From UBA1479 sp040216635 (GTDB lineage: Bacteria > Pseudomonadota > Alphaproteobacteria > Rhodospirillales > Casp-alpha2): a stretch of DNA of 64,000 bases. This document shows, one piece after another, positions 32,448-41,232 of the stretch. Each line of letters starts with the position of its first letter. The first letter of the stretch is position 1. The stretch is taken from NCBI GenBank assembly GCA_040216635.1, contig JAVJOU010000029.1, positions 62,001 to 126,000 on the forward strand. The letters run 5' to 3'. The position numbers were made by a program, and so were the translations under genes. Below the pieces are notes generated by a model. It searched no databases, had not been told where the DNA came from, and saw nothing but the letters and a program-made list of their open reading frames with translations.

Positions 32448-34241
32448 TTGACCTTTGACCAAATGGCCATTGTCGGACTGATCGCGGCGACGCTGGCGCT
32501 ATTCATCTGGGACCGCTGGCGTTACGACGTGATCGCCTTCGCGACCCTGCTGGCGGCGGTCGTCCTGGGCCTTGTTCCGGCGCAAGACGCCTTTTCCGGG
32601 TTCGGTCATCCGGCGACCGTGACCGTGGCCGCGATCCTGATCCTCAGCCATACCCTGGCGCGCACGGGTGCTTCGGAAATCCTCGCCCGCCTAATCGAAC
32701 GCTCGGCCACGGGCATGGCTCGCCATATCGCCATGCTGTCGGGTCTTGGCGCGTTGATGTCGTCGGTCATGAACAACGTGGCCGCCCTGGGCCTGTTGAT
32801 GCCGGCCGCCATCCAGACGACGACCAAGACCAAGTATCACGCAGGCGCCGTGCTGATGCCGCTCAGCTTCGCGACCATCCTGGGCGGTTTGATCACCCTT
32901 TTGGGCACACCGCCCAACATCATCATCGCGGCCTTTCGGGGCAACGTGACGGGCCAGCCTTTCGGCATGTTCGATTTCACCCCGGTGGGGCTTTTGGTGG
33001 CCGCCGTCGGGGTTGGGTTTCTGTCCGTCTCGGCGCGCTATCTGATCCCGGCCCGCCGGCAAGTCCACGATGCAACCCGCGACCACATGAACATCGACAA
33101 GTTCGTGACCGAGGCCACCGTGGTCAAGGACACGGACGCGGTCGGGATGACGCGGGGGGAACTGCGCATGCTGGCCACGGATTGCGACGTTCTGGTGGTC
33201 AACATCATCCGCCGCGGCCGACGCATCAACAAATTGCCCCGCGGGGAAGGTCTGAAGGTCGGCGACCGGCTGCTGCTGGAATCCACATCCGAAGGATTGG
33301 ACCGTCTGACCACGGCCATGGACCTGAAGGTCGGGACCATGAAGGGTGCGAAGTCGGAGAACATGATCGACGAGGACATGGACCTGACCGAAGCGGTCGT
33401 CCGGCCCGGATCGCGCATGATCGGCCGCGAGTTGTTCAGCCTGCGCCTGCGTTCACGCTATGACACCGACATCCTGGCCGTATCCCGCCAGGGCCGCGCC
33501 TTTCGCGGCCGCATGGGGCAGTTCCGTTTCCGCCCGGGGGATCTTGTGCTGTTTTACGGCCCCCGCGACCATATGCCCGATCTGATGGCGCGCATGGGCT
33601 GCCTGATGCTGCAGCAACTGACTCCGTCCTTCGGTGACACCAACCACCGGCAGGCACGCCTGTCCATCGCCATATTCGCCGCCGCGGTCGCGCTTGCGTC
33701 CTTCAACATCCTGCCGATCACGGTCGCCCTCGGATTGGCCGCCGTCGCCATGGTCGTCCTTAACCTGCTGCCTGTGCGTGAAATCTACGACGGCATCGAT
33801 TGGCCCGTGGTGGTTTTGATCGGCGCCCTGATCCCCGTGGGGGACGCCTTCGATTCCACCGGCACCACGGACCTGATCGCCCAGGGCATCCTGGGCAGCC
33901 CCCTGCCCCTGAACCCGGTCGCGATTCTGGTCCTGGTGATGGCGGTGACCATGGCCCTGTCGGCAGTGCTGAACAACGCCGCCACGGCCGTCATCATGGG
34001 ACCGGTTGCCATGACCCTGTCCGAACGCCTTGCCGTCAATCCCGATGCCATGCTGATGGGGGTCGCCGTGGCTGCCAGCTGCGCCTTCGTCACGCCGATC
34101 GGCCATCAGAACAACGCGCTGGTCATGGGGCCCGGCGGCTATGCCTTCGGCGATTACTGGCGCCTGGGCCTGCCCCTGCAGATCGTAGTTCTGATCGTGG
34201 CCGTGCCGGCGATCCTGATGTTCTGGCCGTTCAGTTCCTGA
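32448..34241 (+). CDS. SLC13-type anion permease with RCK_C domains
   Basis: A membrane protein of about 597 residues. Two bundles of transmembrane helices flank a cytoplasmic insert with two TrkA-C (RCK_C) domains (VGMTRGELRMLATDCDVLVVNIIR and the VVRPGSRMIGRELFSLRLRSRYDTDILAVSRQG regions, given by their ends). SVMNNVAALGLLMP and VLNNAATAVIMGPVA are the paired N-N-A anion-binding signatures of the family, and LGTPPNIIIA is a further hallmark. A TTG at 32448 (LTFDQMAI) is taken as start because homologues begin MTFDQ; ATG 32463 is the alternative. Substrates are dicarboxylates, sulfate or similar anions. It overlaps the convergent PLP gene by 11 bases. Confidence 0.88.
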   Translation: MTFDQMAIVGLIAATLALFIWDRWRYDVIAFATLLAAVVLGLVPAQDAFSGFGHPATVTVAAILILSHTLARTGASEILARLIERSATGMARHIAMLSGLGALMSSVMNNVAALGLLMPAAIQTTTKTKYHAGAVLMPLSFATILGGLITLLGTPPNIIIAAFRGNVTGQPFGMFDFTPVGLLVAAVGVGFLSVSARYLIPARRQVHDATRDHMNIDKFVTEATVVKDTDAVGMTRGELRMLATDCDVLVVNIIRRGRRINKLPRGEGLKVGDRLLLESTSEGLDRLTTAMDLKVGTMKGAKSENMIDEDMDLTEAVVRPGSRMIGRELFSLRLRSRYDTDILAVSRQGRAFRGRMGQFRFRPGDLVLFYGPRDHMPDLMARMGCLMLQQLTPSFGDTNHRQARLSIAIFAAAVALASFNILPITVALGLAAVAMVVLNLLPVREIYDGIDWPVVVLIGALIPVGDAFDSTGTTDLIAQGILGSPLPLNPVAILVLVMAVTMALSAVLNNAATAVIMGPVAMTLSERLAVNPDAMLMGVAVAASCAFVTPIGHQNNALVMGPGGYAFGDYWRLGLPLQIVVLIVAVPAILMFWPFSS

Positions 34242-35553
34242 CGAAACGCAATCCGTCGAAGGTTTCCCGCCAGGCCCGAACCTCGCCCGCCAGACTTTCC
34301 GGATCGTTGGTGGAAAGCCCCCGCGCGATCAGGCCCGCAAGCTTCGGCATGTCCACCGCCGTCATGCCGCGCCGGACCAGTTCGGGCGTGCCGATCCGCA
34401 GGCCGTTGGCATCGCCCGCCACGGGTGCGGCCGGCAGACCGATGCCGCAGGCGAGAAAGCCCGCCCGGCGCAGCTTCTTGGCGGCGGCCTGTCCCCCGCC
34501 GTAGCTTTCGGCCAGTACAGCGAACTGATGGGATGACGTAAATCCCTGGTCCTTGGCGAAAACGGGGATGCCTTCTCCATTCAAAGCTTGGGCCAATGCC
34601 TTGGCAACTGCCGCCATTTCAGCCGCATAAGCCGCACCATGGTCGCGCCAGTCCAGCAAAGTGATGGCCAGGGCCGCCGACTTGGCCGCATCGAAATTGG
34701 CCGTCATGCCGGGGAAGGCGATGACATCCAGGCGTTCAGCGATGTCCGCCTCGTTGGTCACGATCAGCCCACCCGCCGGACCGCCCAGGCTTTTGTAGGT
34801 ACTCATGGTCATCAGGTGCGCCCCTTGGGCCAGGGGATCGGACCAGACCCCGCCCGCCACCATGCCGCACAGATGGGCCGCGTCGAACAGCACCTTGGCC
34901 CCGACGTCATCCGCGATGGCGCGGACTTCGGCGACCGGATGGGGGAACAGGTTCAGGCTACCACCGATGGTGATCAGCTTGGGCCGAACGTCATGGGCCA
35001 GGGTACGCAGGGCATACAGGTCAACCGTATAGCCCGTGGCATCGACGGGCGCCGGATGGGTTTGCAGGCCGAACAGCCCAGCGCAACCCGCCCCATGATG
35101 GGTCACATGCCCGCCGATTTCCGCCGAGGGTGCGATAATCGCATCGCCCGGCCGGCAGGTCGCCATGAAGGCGTACAAATTGGCCATGGCACCGGAAGCA
35201 ACGCGGATTTCCGCATAGGTCGCGCGAAAGACCTCCGCCGCCAATTGGGCGGCGATAACCTCGATCTCTTCGATCGCTTCCAGACCCATTTCGTGTTTGT
35301 CGCCGGGATAGCCCAACGATGGTCGCGACCCCAGCCCGGCGGCCAGCGCCGCCTCGGCCCGGGGATTCATGACATTGGTTGCCGGGTTCAGGTTGAAACA
35401 CTCGAGGTCATGGATCTCGCGATTGTGCGCGATCAGGGCATCAAGGCGGGCGTCCACCTCGTCACTGGCGGCGGCCTGGATCTGTTGGGCGATTTCCTGA
35501 ACCCGGGCCTCGCAATCGGCCGGCACCCAGTCCCGATGCGTCAGTTTTGCCAT
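34231..35553 (-). CDS. Serine hydroxymethyltransferase-like PLP enzyme
   Basis: A 440-residue fold-type I PLP enzyme distantly like GlyA. Landmarks are GYPGDKHEMGLEAIEEIEVIA (where GlyA has GYPGxRYYGG), GAMANLYAFM, GGHVTHHGAG, KVLFDAAHLCGMVAGG with the PLP-binding aspartate, and the Schiff-base lysine in MSTYKSLGGPAGG. The divergence from true GlyA suggests a different aldol substrate, for example alpha-methylserine, a beta-hydroxy amino acid or D-amino acid; this cannot be settled here. It lies in a minus-strand run with a hydroxyacid dehydrogenase, a VOC protein and a LysR regulator, and overlaps a transporter gene convergently. Confidence 0.82.
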   Translation of the reverse strand: MAKLTHRDWVPADCEARVQEIAQQIQAAASDEVDARLDALIAHNREIHDLECFNLNPATNVMNPRAEAALAAGLGSRPSLGYPGDKHEMGLEAIEEIEVIAAQLAAEVFRATYAEIRVASGAMANLYAFMATCRPGDAIIAPSAEIGGHVTHHGAGCAGLFGLQTHPAPVDATGYTVDLYALRTLAHDVRPKLITIGGSLNLFPHPVAEVRAIADDVGAKVLFDAAHLCGMVAGGVWSDPLAQGAHLMTMSTYKSLGGPAGGLIVTNEADIAERLDVIAFPGMTANFDAAKSAALAITLLDWRDHGAAYAAEMAAVAKALAQALNGEGIPVFAKDQGFTSSHQFAVLAESYGGGQAAAKKLRRAGFLACGIGLPAAPVAGDANGLRIGTPELVRRGMTAVDMPKLAGLIARGLSTNDPESLAGEVRAWRETFDGLRFVRN

Positions 35554-35572
35554 GCTACCTCTCAGACTACGC

Positions 35573-36511
35573 CTAGCCGGCCATTTCGGGAATCGGCGTA
35601 ACCAGCGGCTGACCGGCGAAAAAGGCTTCGATGTTCCGGCGCATCAGCTTGGCGCTCAGCGCATGGATGCCGTCGGTCATGCCCGCCATGTGCGGTGTGA
35701 GCACCACATTCGGAAGCCGGCATAGACCTTCGGGAATATTGGGCTCGTCCTCGAACACGTCGAGCCCGGCACCGGCGATCGTACGGTCTTGCAGCGCCTG
35801 AATCAGATCGTCCGTCGCGACCACCGTTCCCCGCCCGATGTTGACGAGAAATCCATCCGGCCCCAAGGCGCGGAGAACGTCCGCATTGATCATATGACGT
35901 GTTTGATCGCCGCCGGGTACCGCAACCACCAGAAAATCCGATCTCGCCGCCAGGTCGGTGACGTTGGGAACGAAGGTCCAAGGCAGATCCGGTTTGGCAC
36001 TGCGCGCCGTATAGGCGATGTCCATACCGAACCCTTCGGCCCGGCGGGCGATGCCCTTGCCGATGCCGCCCATACCGATGATCCCGATTTTCCGGCCGTT
36101 GGCAGGCGGTCGCGTATCCGTCGGCGGCCGCCATTCACCGGCCCGTGCCTGGCGGTCAAACCGGGGAATATCCCGCACCGATGCCAGCAACAGGGCAAAG
36201 GCATGATCGGCCACGGCCTCGGCGTTGGTTCCGGCGGAATGGGTAACACGGATGCCGCGCGCCTTGGCGGCCGCCAGATCCACACGGTCATACCCCGTGC
36301 CGACACAGCAAATCAGGTCCAACGCCGGCAGGGCCGCGATTTCGTCGGGATAAGCTCCGAAAGACCCGGACGTGACCAACACCCGGGCGTTTTGGCGGAC
36401 GGCGTCGTCAGGTGTGCCGGCTTCAAGATCGAAATCCACCAGATCGAAATCGGATTTCAGTTCTTCGCGGAACATGGGGGCAGGGTGCTTGAAAAGGATG
36501 GTCTGTTTCAT
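35573..36511 (-). CDS. D-isomer-specific 2-hydroxyacid dehydrogenase
   Basis: A 312-residue NAD(P)-dependent oxidoreductase. The coenzyme loop is IGIIGMGGIGKGIARRA, the substrate arginine lies in LVNIGRGTVV, the glutamate in FEDEPNIPEGL, and the catalytic histidine in LTPHMAG. VGTGYDRVDLAAAKARGI and the NAEAVADHAFALLLA helix are typical of the hydroxypyruvate/glyoxylate reductase group. It stands 20 bases upstream of the SHMT-like gene in the same direction. Reduction of hydroxypyruvate derived from serine would link the two enzymes, an inference. Confidence 0.92.
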   Translation of the reverse strand: MKQTILFKHPAPMFREELKSDFDLVDFDLEAGTPDDAVRQNARVLVTSGSFGAYPDEIAALPALDLICCVGTGYDRVDLAAAKARGIRVTHSAGTNAEAVADHAFALLLASVRDIPRFDRQARAGEWRPPTDTRPPANGRKIGIIGMGGIGKGIARRAEGFGMDIAYTARSAKPDLPWTFVPNVTDLAARSDFLVVAVPGGDQTRHMINADVLRALGPDGFLVNIGRGTVVATDDLIQALQDRTIAGAGLDVFEDEPNIPEGLCRLPNVVLTPHMAGMTDGIHALSAKLMRRNIEAFFAGQPLVTPIPEMAG

Positions 36512-36591
36512 GGATGGAATGTGCCTTCGGAGACTTTCAAGTTAGCGGAGCGGGGACATTGCCGCCGTTGACGCGTCCCGCAAGTTGATGA

Positions 36592-37002
36592 TCACGATGC
36601 CGGGGGGCCCTTGAGTTCGACCGTATTGCCGTCGGGATCGCTGAGATAAATAGACGGCCCCTGGCCTTCCGCGCCGTAGCGTTGTTCCGTCGGACCGGCC
36701 TCGATTCCGTGCCCTGCCAGGTGGGCCCGGATGGCGGGCTCGTCCCAGGGGTCGATACGCAGGCAGAAATGATCCAGGTTGAGCGCTTCGTCCCCGGGGG
36801 CGGCACCGCCCATGCGGCCGATCTCGCCCGCCGCATCCACCAGATCGATCAGCGATGCCCCCGCGCGCAATTGGGTCAAGCCGAGTGTCGCCACGTCGCG
36901 TTCCAGCACGCAGCCCAGCACCCGGCAGTAAAAATCGGCAAGCCGGCCCACATCGGCCGTGCGCAAGACAAGATGATCCAACCCCTTCGGCGAAATACCC
37001 AT
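36592..37002 (-). CDS. VOC family protein (glyoxalase-like)
   Basis: A 136-residue protein with one pair of VOC modules. GLDHLVLRTADVGRLADFY begins the first (metal-ligand histidine in LDHL), LNLDHFCLRI begins the second, and the last strand is SIYLSDPDGNTVELKGPP with the E ligand. Closest in layout to the glyoxalase/virulence-type VOC proteins of proteobacteria; the substrate is not predictable. Its start is 3 bases after the stop of the LysR gene, so the two are co-transcribed, and the hydroxyacid dehydrogenase follows 80 bases downstream. Confidence 0.88.
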   Translation of the reverse strand: MGISPKGLDHLVLRTADVGRLADFYCRVLGCVLERDVATLGLTQLRAGASLIDLVDAAGEIGRMGGAAPGDEALNLDHFCLRIDPWDEPAIRAHLAGHGIEAGPTEQRYGAEGQGPSIYLSDPDGNTVELKGPPAS

Positions 37003-37005
37003 GGC

Positions 37006-37992
37006 TCAGGCGTTCTCCGTCGCGGCGACCCGCCTCCGCGCCGCCGCCCATTCCGCCTGCTGCCTGGCTTCCACTTCGGCGTGGTGTTCGGCATGCTCCC
37101 TGGCTTCCGCCACGATCCAGTCGCGGAACGCCTTGACCTTAGGCTTGTCGGCGGAATCTTCCGGCGAAATCAACCAATAGGCATGCGCCACAGGAATGGT
37201 ATCGGCGAACGGCCGGACCAAGCGGCCGTTTTCCAAATCCCGTTCGGCGACCGAGCCCTTGACCAGGGCCACGCCCTGGCCGTTTACGGCGGCTTCGACC
37301 AGCATCCAGTGGGGTGAAATATTGGGGCCCGGAATCGGGCCTTCCGTGCGCACGCCATGGCCCCGCAGCCACATTTCCCAGGTCGGGAAGCTGTCATCGA
37401 TCTCGTGCTGCACGGGATGCAGCAAGGTATGGTTCAAAAGATCCCGGGGCTCACGGATCGGGTTTTTCCCATCCATCAGCTCCGGCGCGCAAACGGCGTA
37501 GACTTCTTCCTCGAACATCTTATCGACGCGGCAGCCCGCATAGTTCCCCGGGCCGTAACGCACGGCAACATCGGCTTCGCCCATTTCGAACCGGACCTTC
37601 AGTGTCGTCGCGACCAGCATGACCTGGATTTCCGGATGCAGGATGGTGAATTTCTCTAATCGGTGGACCAGCCATTTCGCCGCAAAGGTCGGTGTCACGG
37701 AAACGGTCAGCGGCCCGGTCGATTCAGATTCGAACAAGGCCTGGGTGGCGGCCTGTAGTTTTTCGAAACCTTCCCGCAAACCCGGCAGGTAGGCCGCCCC
37801 CGCCTCGGTAAGGGATAAACCCCGCTGCTGGCGGTGAAACAGTTGTAATCCCAAGTATTCTTCAAGGCCCTTTACCTGGTGGCTGATGGCCGCCGGCGTG
37901 ACATGCAATTCCTCCGCCGCGCGCGACATGGAAAGGTGCCGGGCAGCGGATTCAAAGGCGCGAAGCGCATTCAAGGGAGGCAGCGGTCTCAT
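37006..37992 (-). CDS. LysR family regulator, GcvA-like
   Basis: A 328-residue LysR-type regulator of the GcvA subgroup: RPLPPLNALRAFESAARHLSM, then AAEELHVTPAAISHQVKGLEEYLGLQLF (key part AAISHQVKGLE) and FHRQQRGLSLTEAG. The effector domain runs to about residue 300, and the tail is rich in A, E and R. ATG at 37992 is used; the frame is open two codons further to a TTG. It leads a minus-strand set (VOC protein, 2-hydroxyacid dehydrogenase, SHMT-like enzyme) and diverges from a tiny protein gene at 38211. It may control either side. Confidence 0.93.
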   Translation of the reverse strand: MRPLPPLNALRAFESAARHLSMSRAAEELHVTPAAISHQVKGLEEYLGLQLFHRQQRGLSLTEAGAAYLPGLREGFEKLQAATQALFESESTGPLTVSVTPTFAAKWLVHRLEKFTILHPEIQVMLVATTLKVRFEMGEADVAVRYGPGNYAGCRVDKMFEEEVYAVCAPELMDGKNPIREPRDLLNHTLLHPVQHEIDDSFPTWEMWLRGHGVRTEGPIPGPNISPHWMLVEAAVNGQGVALVKGSVAERDLENGRLVRPFADTIPVAHAYWLISPEDSADKPKVKAFRDWIVAEAREHAEHHAEVEARQQAEWAAARRRVAATENA

Positions 37993-38012
37993 GAGCAAAG
38001 GTGTAGCTTATA

Positions 38013-38026
38013 GATTTTCTAAAATC
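38013..38026. promoter_or_regulatory. Short palindrome at the LysR divergon
   Basis: GATTTT-N2-AAAATC lies 21 bases upstream of the LysR start, within TATAGATTTTCTAAAATC, in an A+T-rich stretch. It is a candidate LysR autoregulatory site. The remaining 180 bases to the small gene at 38211 hold its promoter but nothing else I can identify. Confidence 0.4.
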
Positions 38027-38210
38027 AAGAGTGAGAAATGGTCGTTTGCGAAAAATCATCCCGATCCGTAGGTTTGTTTCAACAGGACGCGGGAACCCCT
38101 CGGGCAACCAGGGTTTAACCGGTCGAAGAATTAAATTCCGAAAGAGAAAACGCTCCAAGTCCACACAGTTTGAATACCGGAACCTCTTTCGATGATTAAG
38201 GAGAATTAAC

Positions 38211-38357
38211 ATGGCTTACAATCGTCACATCGGACACTCGGCCCCCTTGCCGTCCGGCGCATTGCCAACCATCGACGAAATGAACGCTCTGCGTCATCAG
38301 GCCTGGAACCGCGACATCCGCAACGTCCGTCGCGCCGTGGGCCGCTTCTTCAAGTAA
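38211..38357 (+). CDS. Small arginine-rich protein (48 residues)
   Basis: The ATG at 38211 follows a strong AAGGAG eight bases upstream. The 48-residue product starts MAYNRHIGHSAPLPSG and continues with a basic helix ALRHQAWNRDIRNVRRAVGR ending FFK. A large structured terminator follows 100 bases downstream. It shares the LRxxAxxRD...GRxF pattern with the 57-residue protein at 31984, and both are divergent from a lysR gene. Similar short basic proteins occur in alphaproteobacteria without known function; nucleic-acid or membrane binding would fit the charge. No signal peptide. Confidence 0.65.
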   Translation: MAYNRHIGHSAPLPSGALPTIDEMNALRHQAWNRDIRNVRRAVGRFFK

Positions 38358-38458
38358 GAACGACCCGACCACCAAAGTTTGACTGACGAAGAGACACACT
38401 TACAGACCACGAACTATCTCCCTACCCGGTTCCCTGCCGGGACCCGACTTCCCACCTT

Positions 38459-38523
38459 GGGGTCTGCTTTTTGGATCGCTCCAGCCCCCCTTCGCGATCC
38501 AGGAGGCAGACCCCTAATTTTTT
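38459..38523 (+). terminator. Compound hairpin with T-run
   Basis: An outer 9-base-pair stem (GGGGTCTGC with GCAGACCCC) encloses an inner 7-base-pair stem (TGGATCG with CGATCCA), and TAATTTTTTG follows directly. The T-run is on the plus strand, so it ends the transcript of the 48-residue protein. The nested stems make it larger than an ordinary terminator, and a small RNA ending here is possible. Confidence 0.7.
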
Positions 38524-38618
38524 GAATTATCGGGATCAAAGGCCCGCGCGTTGGACTGGCATCGCCGGCTTGACGCCAACCCAGGCCCGAGAGCGCTTCA
38601 AACTAACCTTGAAACGCT

Positions 38619-40313
38619 CTAGATCACATCGAACGCAATGGAATGGCGGGTATCGGTGCTGGTGAACGGCCGCACCCCATGCCAGACATAGGACGGGAAC
38701 AGCACCAGTTTTCCGGGCTCGGGCCGGACCAGGCGCCGGGTACGGTTGCGCGCGCTCACATAGATATCCGGCGGGGCGCCGAACTGAATACAGCCTTCGC
38801 CGCTTTCCCATTGCGCATCCGACAAGTCCGGGGCCTTCACGTAATAAACCCCGGACAACCAGCCTTCATCATGGATATGGCTGGCATCGTATCCGGCGCC
38901 GTGCAGGATCGTCGACCACGCCCCCGTATAGCGGAAATGCGGATTGATATGACGCAGGAAAGGATGGTCCGGGTTGCTTTCCAGACCGGCGATAAATTCA
39001 CTGATCTCCTTGGATATTTCCGCTTTGACCAAGGCCACTGTGCCGGTCGCACCGTTGAACAGATGATCGGGGATTTGCGTGCCGCCCCGCATGGTCTGAT
39101 TGATCGGCGGCGGCAGCGCCTTGTGCCGTGCCTCAAGCTCGGCATGCAGGGCCGCGTTGAAGCCCGCCAGATCATCATAGCCTTCAGGCACGTCGATAAG
39201 GCGCTCGGTCACGGCCGTGTCGAAATCGATAATGCGCGCAAGGTCAGGGTCTTCGACCTCTGTCATGGCGATGGTCAGCAGGCCCAATGTCGTCGAGCGG
39301 CGCGGGTTGCCGTCATGTGACTGCTTCAAGGGGCCGACCGCATCACCGTAGCGCCCGGCCCGCAACAGGGCTTCGCCGTACAATTCCTGATTTTCCGGAT
39401 CATCTGCATCTAATTCAAGTGCCCGTTCCAACGCCTGGACGGCTTCGTCGTGGCGGCCCAGCCGGGACAACGCCGCCCCCAACTGTCCATGACCGGCCGG
39501 TTCTGCCGGCGCCAATTCGATCACCCGCCGCAGAACGGGTTCGGCCTGTTCGAACCAATGGTCCTGAACAAGGCTGCGGCCATATTGCAGATGCGCCATG
39601 GGGTGGTCCGGCAGTTCGCCGCAGACCCAACGATAGGTTTCGTGCATCTGGTCCTGGCGATCCGCTTCCCACATCAAATGCTTGAAACAGTCGTGGCTAG
39701 GCAGATGGAAGGGGTCAAGCGCCACGCCCTTGCGGCAGGCTTCGAACGCTTCCTCCTTGCGGCCGATCTCGTAATAGACAGCCCCCAGGCTGGCATAGGA
39801 ATCGGGCCATCCGCCGGAAAGGCGCAGGGCTTCTTCAAATGCGCGCGCCGCCTTTTTGGGCTGAGACGCGGCCTGCAGAGCGACACCGTAGTTATGGAAC
39901 AGTTCCGGGTCCTGGGTCTGTGTTTTCAAGGCGTCCTTGAAACTGGCAATCGCCCCAGCCAGGTCATCCAGTTTCTGTTGGGCTAATCCCAGGTTGTTGA
40001 GAAAATCCGGGTTGCCCGGCTGCAGACCGAGGGCACGGTTGGCGGCATCGCGGGCGGCCGGGAAATCATCGCCATGGAAAAGCGCCAGGCTCAGATTATT
40101 CCACCAGGCCGCCTGGTTGCCGTCGACCGCGACGGCCTGCCTCAATGCCTGGCAGGCACCCGCAATATCCCCGCCCTGCATCAGGGCCACACCCAACAGA
40201 TGCAAAGCCTCGCCATGACCGGGATTGACCGCCAGGAAGTTGCGGTACAGGTCCCGTGCCGCGGCGATATCTCCGGCCTGATGCCGTTGGAATGCTTGTT
40301 GAAGTGACACCAT
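38619..40313 (-). CDS. TPR protein fused to a 2OG-Fe(II) oxygenase domain
   Basis: A 564-residue cytoplasmic protein. Roughly residues 5-350 are about nine tetratricopeptide repeats (for example AIASFKDALKTQ, KKAARAFEEALRL, DEAVQALERALELDADD). The C-terminal 200 residues are a putative 2OG-Fe(II) oxygenase of the PF13759 type: GAWSTILHGAGYDASHIHDEGW gives the first metal ligands (HIHDEG, about 479-484), SGVYYV the core strand, YVWHGVRPF the distal histidine and TRHSIAFD the 2-oxoglutarate arginine. ATG 40313 is used; a GTG lies six codons upstream. Such proteins probably hydroxylate a protein bound by the repeats. The substrate is unknown. Confidence 0.85.
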   Translation of the reverse strand: MVSLQQAFQRHQAGDIAAARDLYRNFLAVNPGHGEALHLLGVALMQGGDIAGACQALRQAVAVDGNQAAWWNNLSLALFHGDDFPAARDAANRALGLQPGNPDFLNNLGLAQQKLDDLAGAIASFKDALKTQTQDPELFHNYGVALQAASQPKKAARAFEEALRLSGGWPDSYASLGAVYYEIGRKEEAFEACRKGVALDPFHLPSHDCFKHLMWEADRQDQMHETYRWVCGELPDHPMAHLQYGRSLVQDHWFEQAEPVLRRVIELAPAEPAGHGQLGAALSRLGRHDEAVQALERALELDADDPENQELYGEALLRAGRYGDAVGPLKQSHDGNPRRSTTLGLLTIAMTEVEDPDLARIIDFDTAVTERLIDVPEGYDDLAGFNAALHAELEARHKALPPPINQTMRGGTQIPDHLFNGATGTVALVKAEISKEISEFIAGLESNPDHPFLRHINPHFRYTGAWSTILHGAGYDASHIHDEGWLSGVYYVKAPDLSDAQWESGEGCIQFGAPPDIYVSARNRTRRLVRPEPGKLVLFPSYVWHGVRPFTSTDTRHSIAFDVI

Positions 40314-40361
40314 GACGGATTCAGTTAGCACATCGCATGATGAAACGACACGGTTTGGCGC

Positions 40362-41219
40362 CTAACGCGGGCGGGCAGCGTTCTCGACGGCGTCGATCTC
40401 TTGCGGCGTCAGCCGAAAATCGAAGATATCCAAATCCTGGGCCATGTGTTCCATGCGGGTTGTGCCGGTCAGCGCGATCATCCCGACATCCAATGCAAAC
40501 CGAAATACGATCTGCGACGGCGTTTTGCCGTGCCGGGCCGCCAGTTCCTTGAATCCCGCATGGCCGAGCAGGGCCCGGTTCGCAGTCAACAGGGAATAGC
40601 CCTGATAACGGATGCCTTCCCCCGCGCAGAATGCCCGGATGTCCTTGTCCCATAACCGGGAGGCATAGCAGCGGTTTTGCACGAACCGCGGTTTGACCTT
40701 GGCCCGCGCACAGAGCAGCCGTAACTGTTCCAGGGTGAAATTACTGACGCCCAACAAACGCACCCGGCCTTGGCCGTGGATCGCTTCCATGGCGCGCCAG
40801 ACCTGCCAATCAATGGGCCGCAACGGCCCGCCCGTGGACGGGCCGTGCAGAACGTAGGAATCGACGTAATCCGTACCCAGGTGTTCAAGCGACTTTTCGA
40901 ACGACTGGGCGACCTGCGCAGCGGCCGGCGCATCCGCATCATAAGGCAGGCGGTGGTCCTGACCGCGCGGGTAGGTGAATTTCGTCTGGATGAACAGGTC
41001 TTCGCGGCGCAGCCGGCCCGACGCGATGGCCGCCGACAGGGCCGCGCCCACGCCGGCCTCGTAATAATGCTTGCGCTGATTGGCCGTATCGATGCTGCGG
41101 AAACCCTGTTCCAGCGCCTGGGCGACAAAACCTTCCGTCGCGTCTTCCTTCCAGGCCGTGCCGTAGATCAGGCGCGGCACCCGCACGCCGTCGATGTTTA
41201 TGGCCGCGGTGTCATCCAT
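40362..41219 (-). CDS. Aldo/keto reductase
   Basis: A 285-residue AKR. The barrel starts VPRLIYGTAW; the catalytic tetrad can be assigned to D in SIDTANQR, Y in the following KHYYEAGVG, K in FIQTKF and H in YVLHGP. LLGVSNFTLEQL, QNRCY and the GTTRMEHM segment near the C-terminus (NADPH phosphate site, usually GxxxxxR/N) complete the family pattern. The gene begins 13 bases after the ABC permease stop, so it may be the last member of the zinc-linked operon, though its chemistry gives no reason for that. Physiological substrate unknown. Confidence 0.9.
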   Translation of the reverse strand: MDDTAAINIDGVRVPRLIYGTAWKEDATEGFVAQALEQGFRSIDTANQRKHYYEAGVGAALSAAIASGRLRREDLFIQTKFTYPRGQDHRLPYDADAPAAAQVAQSFEKSLEHLGTDYVDSYVLHGPSTGGPLRPIDWQVWRAMEAIHGQGRVRLLGVSNFTLEQLRLLCARAKVKPRFVQNRCYASRLWDKDIRAFCAGEGIRYQGYSLLTANRALLGHAGFKELAARHGKTPSQIVFRFALDVGMIALTGTTRMEHMAQDLDIFDFRLTPQEIDAVENAARPR

Positions 41220-41232
41220 GCGTTTGTCCCCG

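Noticed and set aside
38590..38620. Imperfect hairpin AGAGCGCTTCAA/TTGAAACGCTCT at the end of the TPR-oxygenase gene
   Set aside because: It has one mismatch, overlaps the stop codon and is not followed by a T-run on the minus strand, so a terminator call is not supported.
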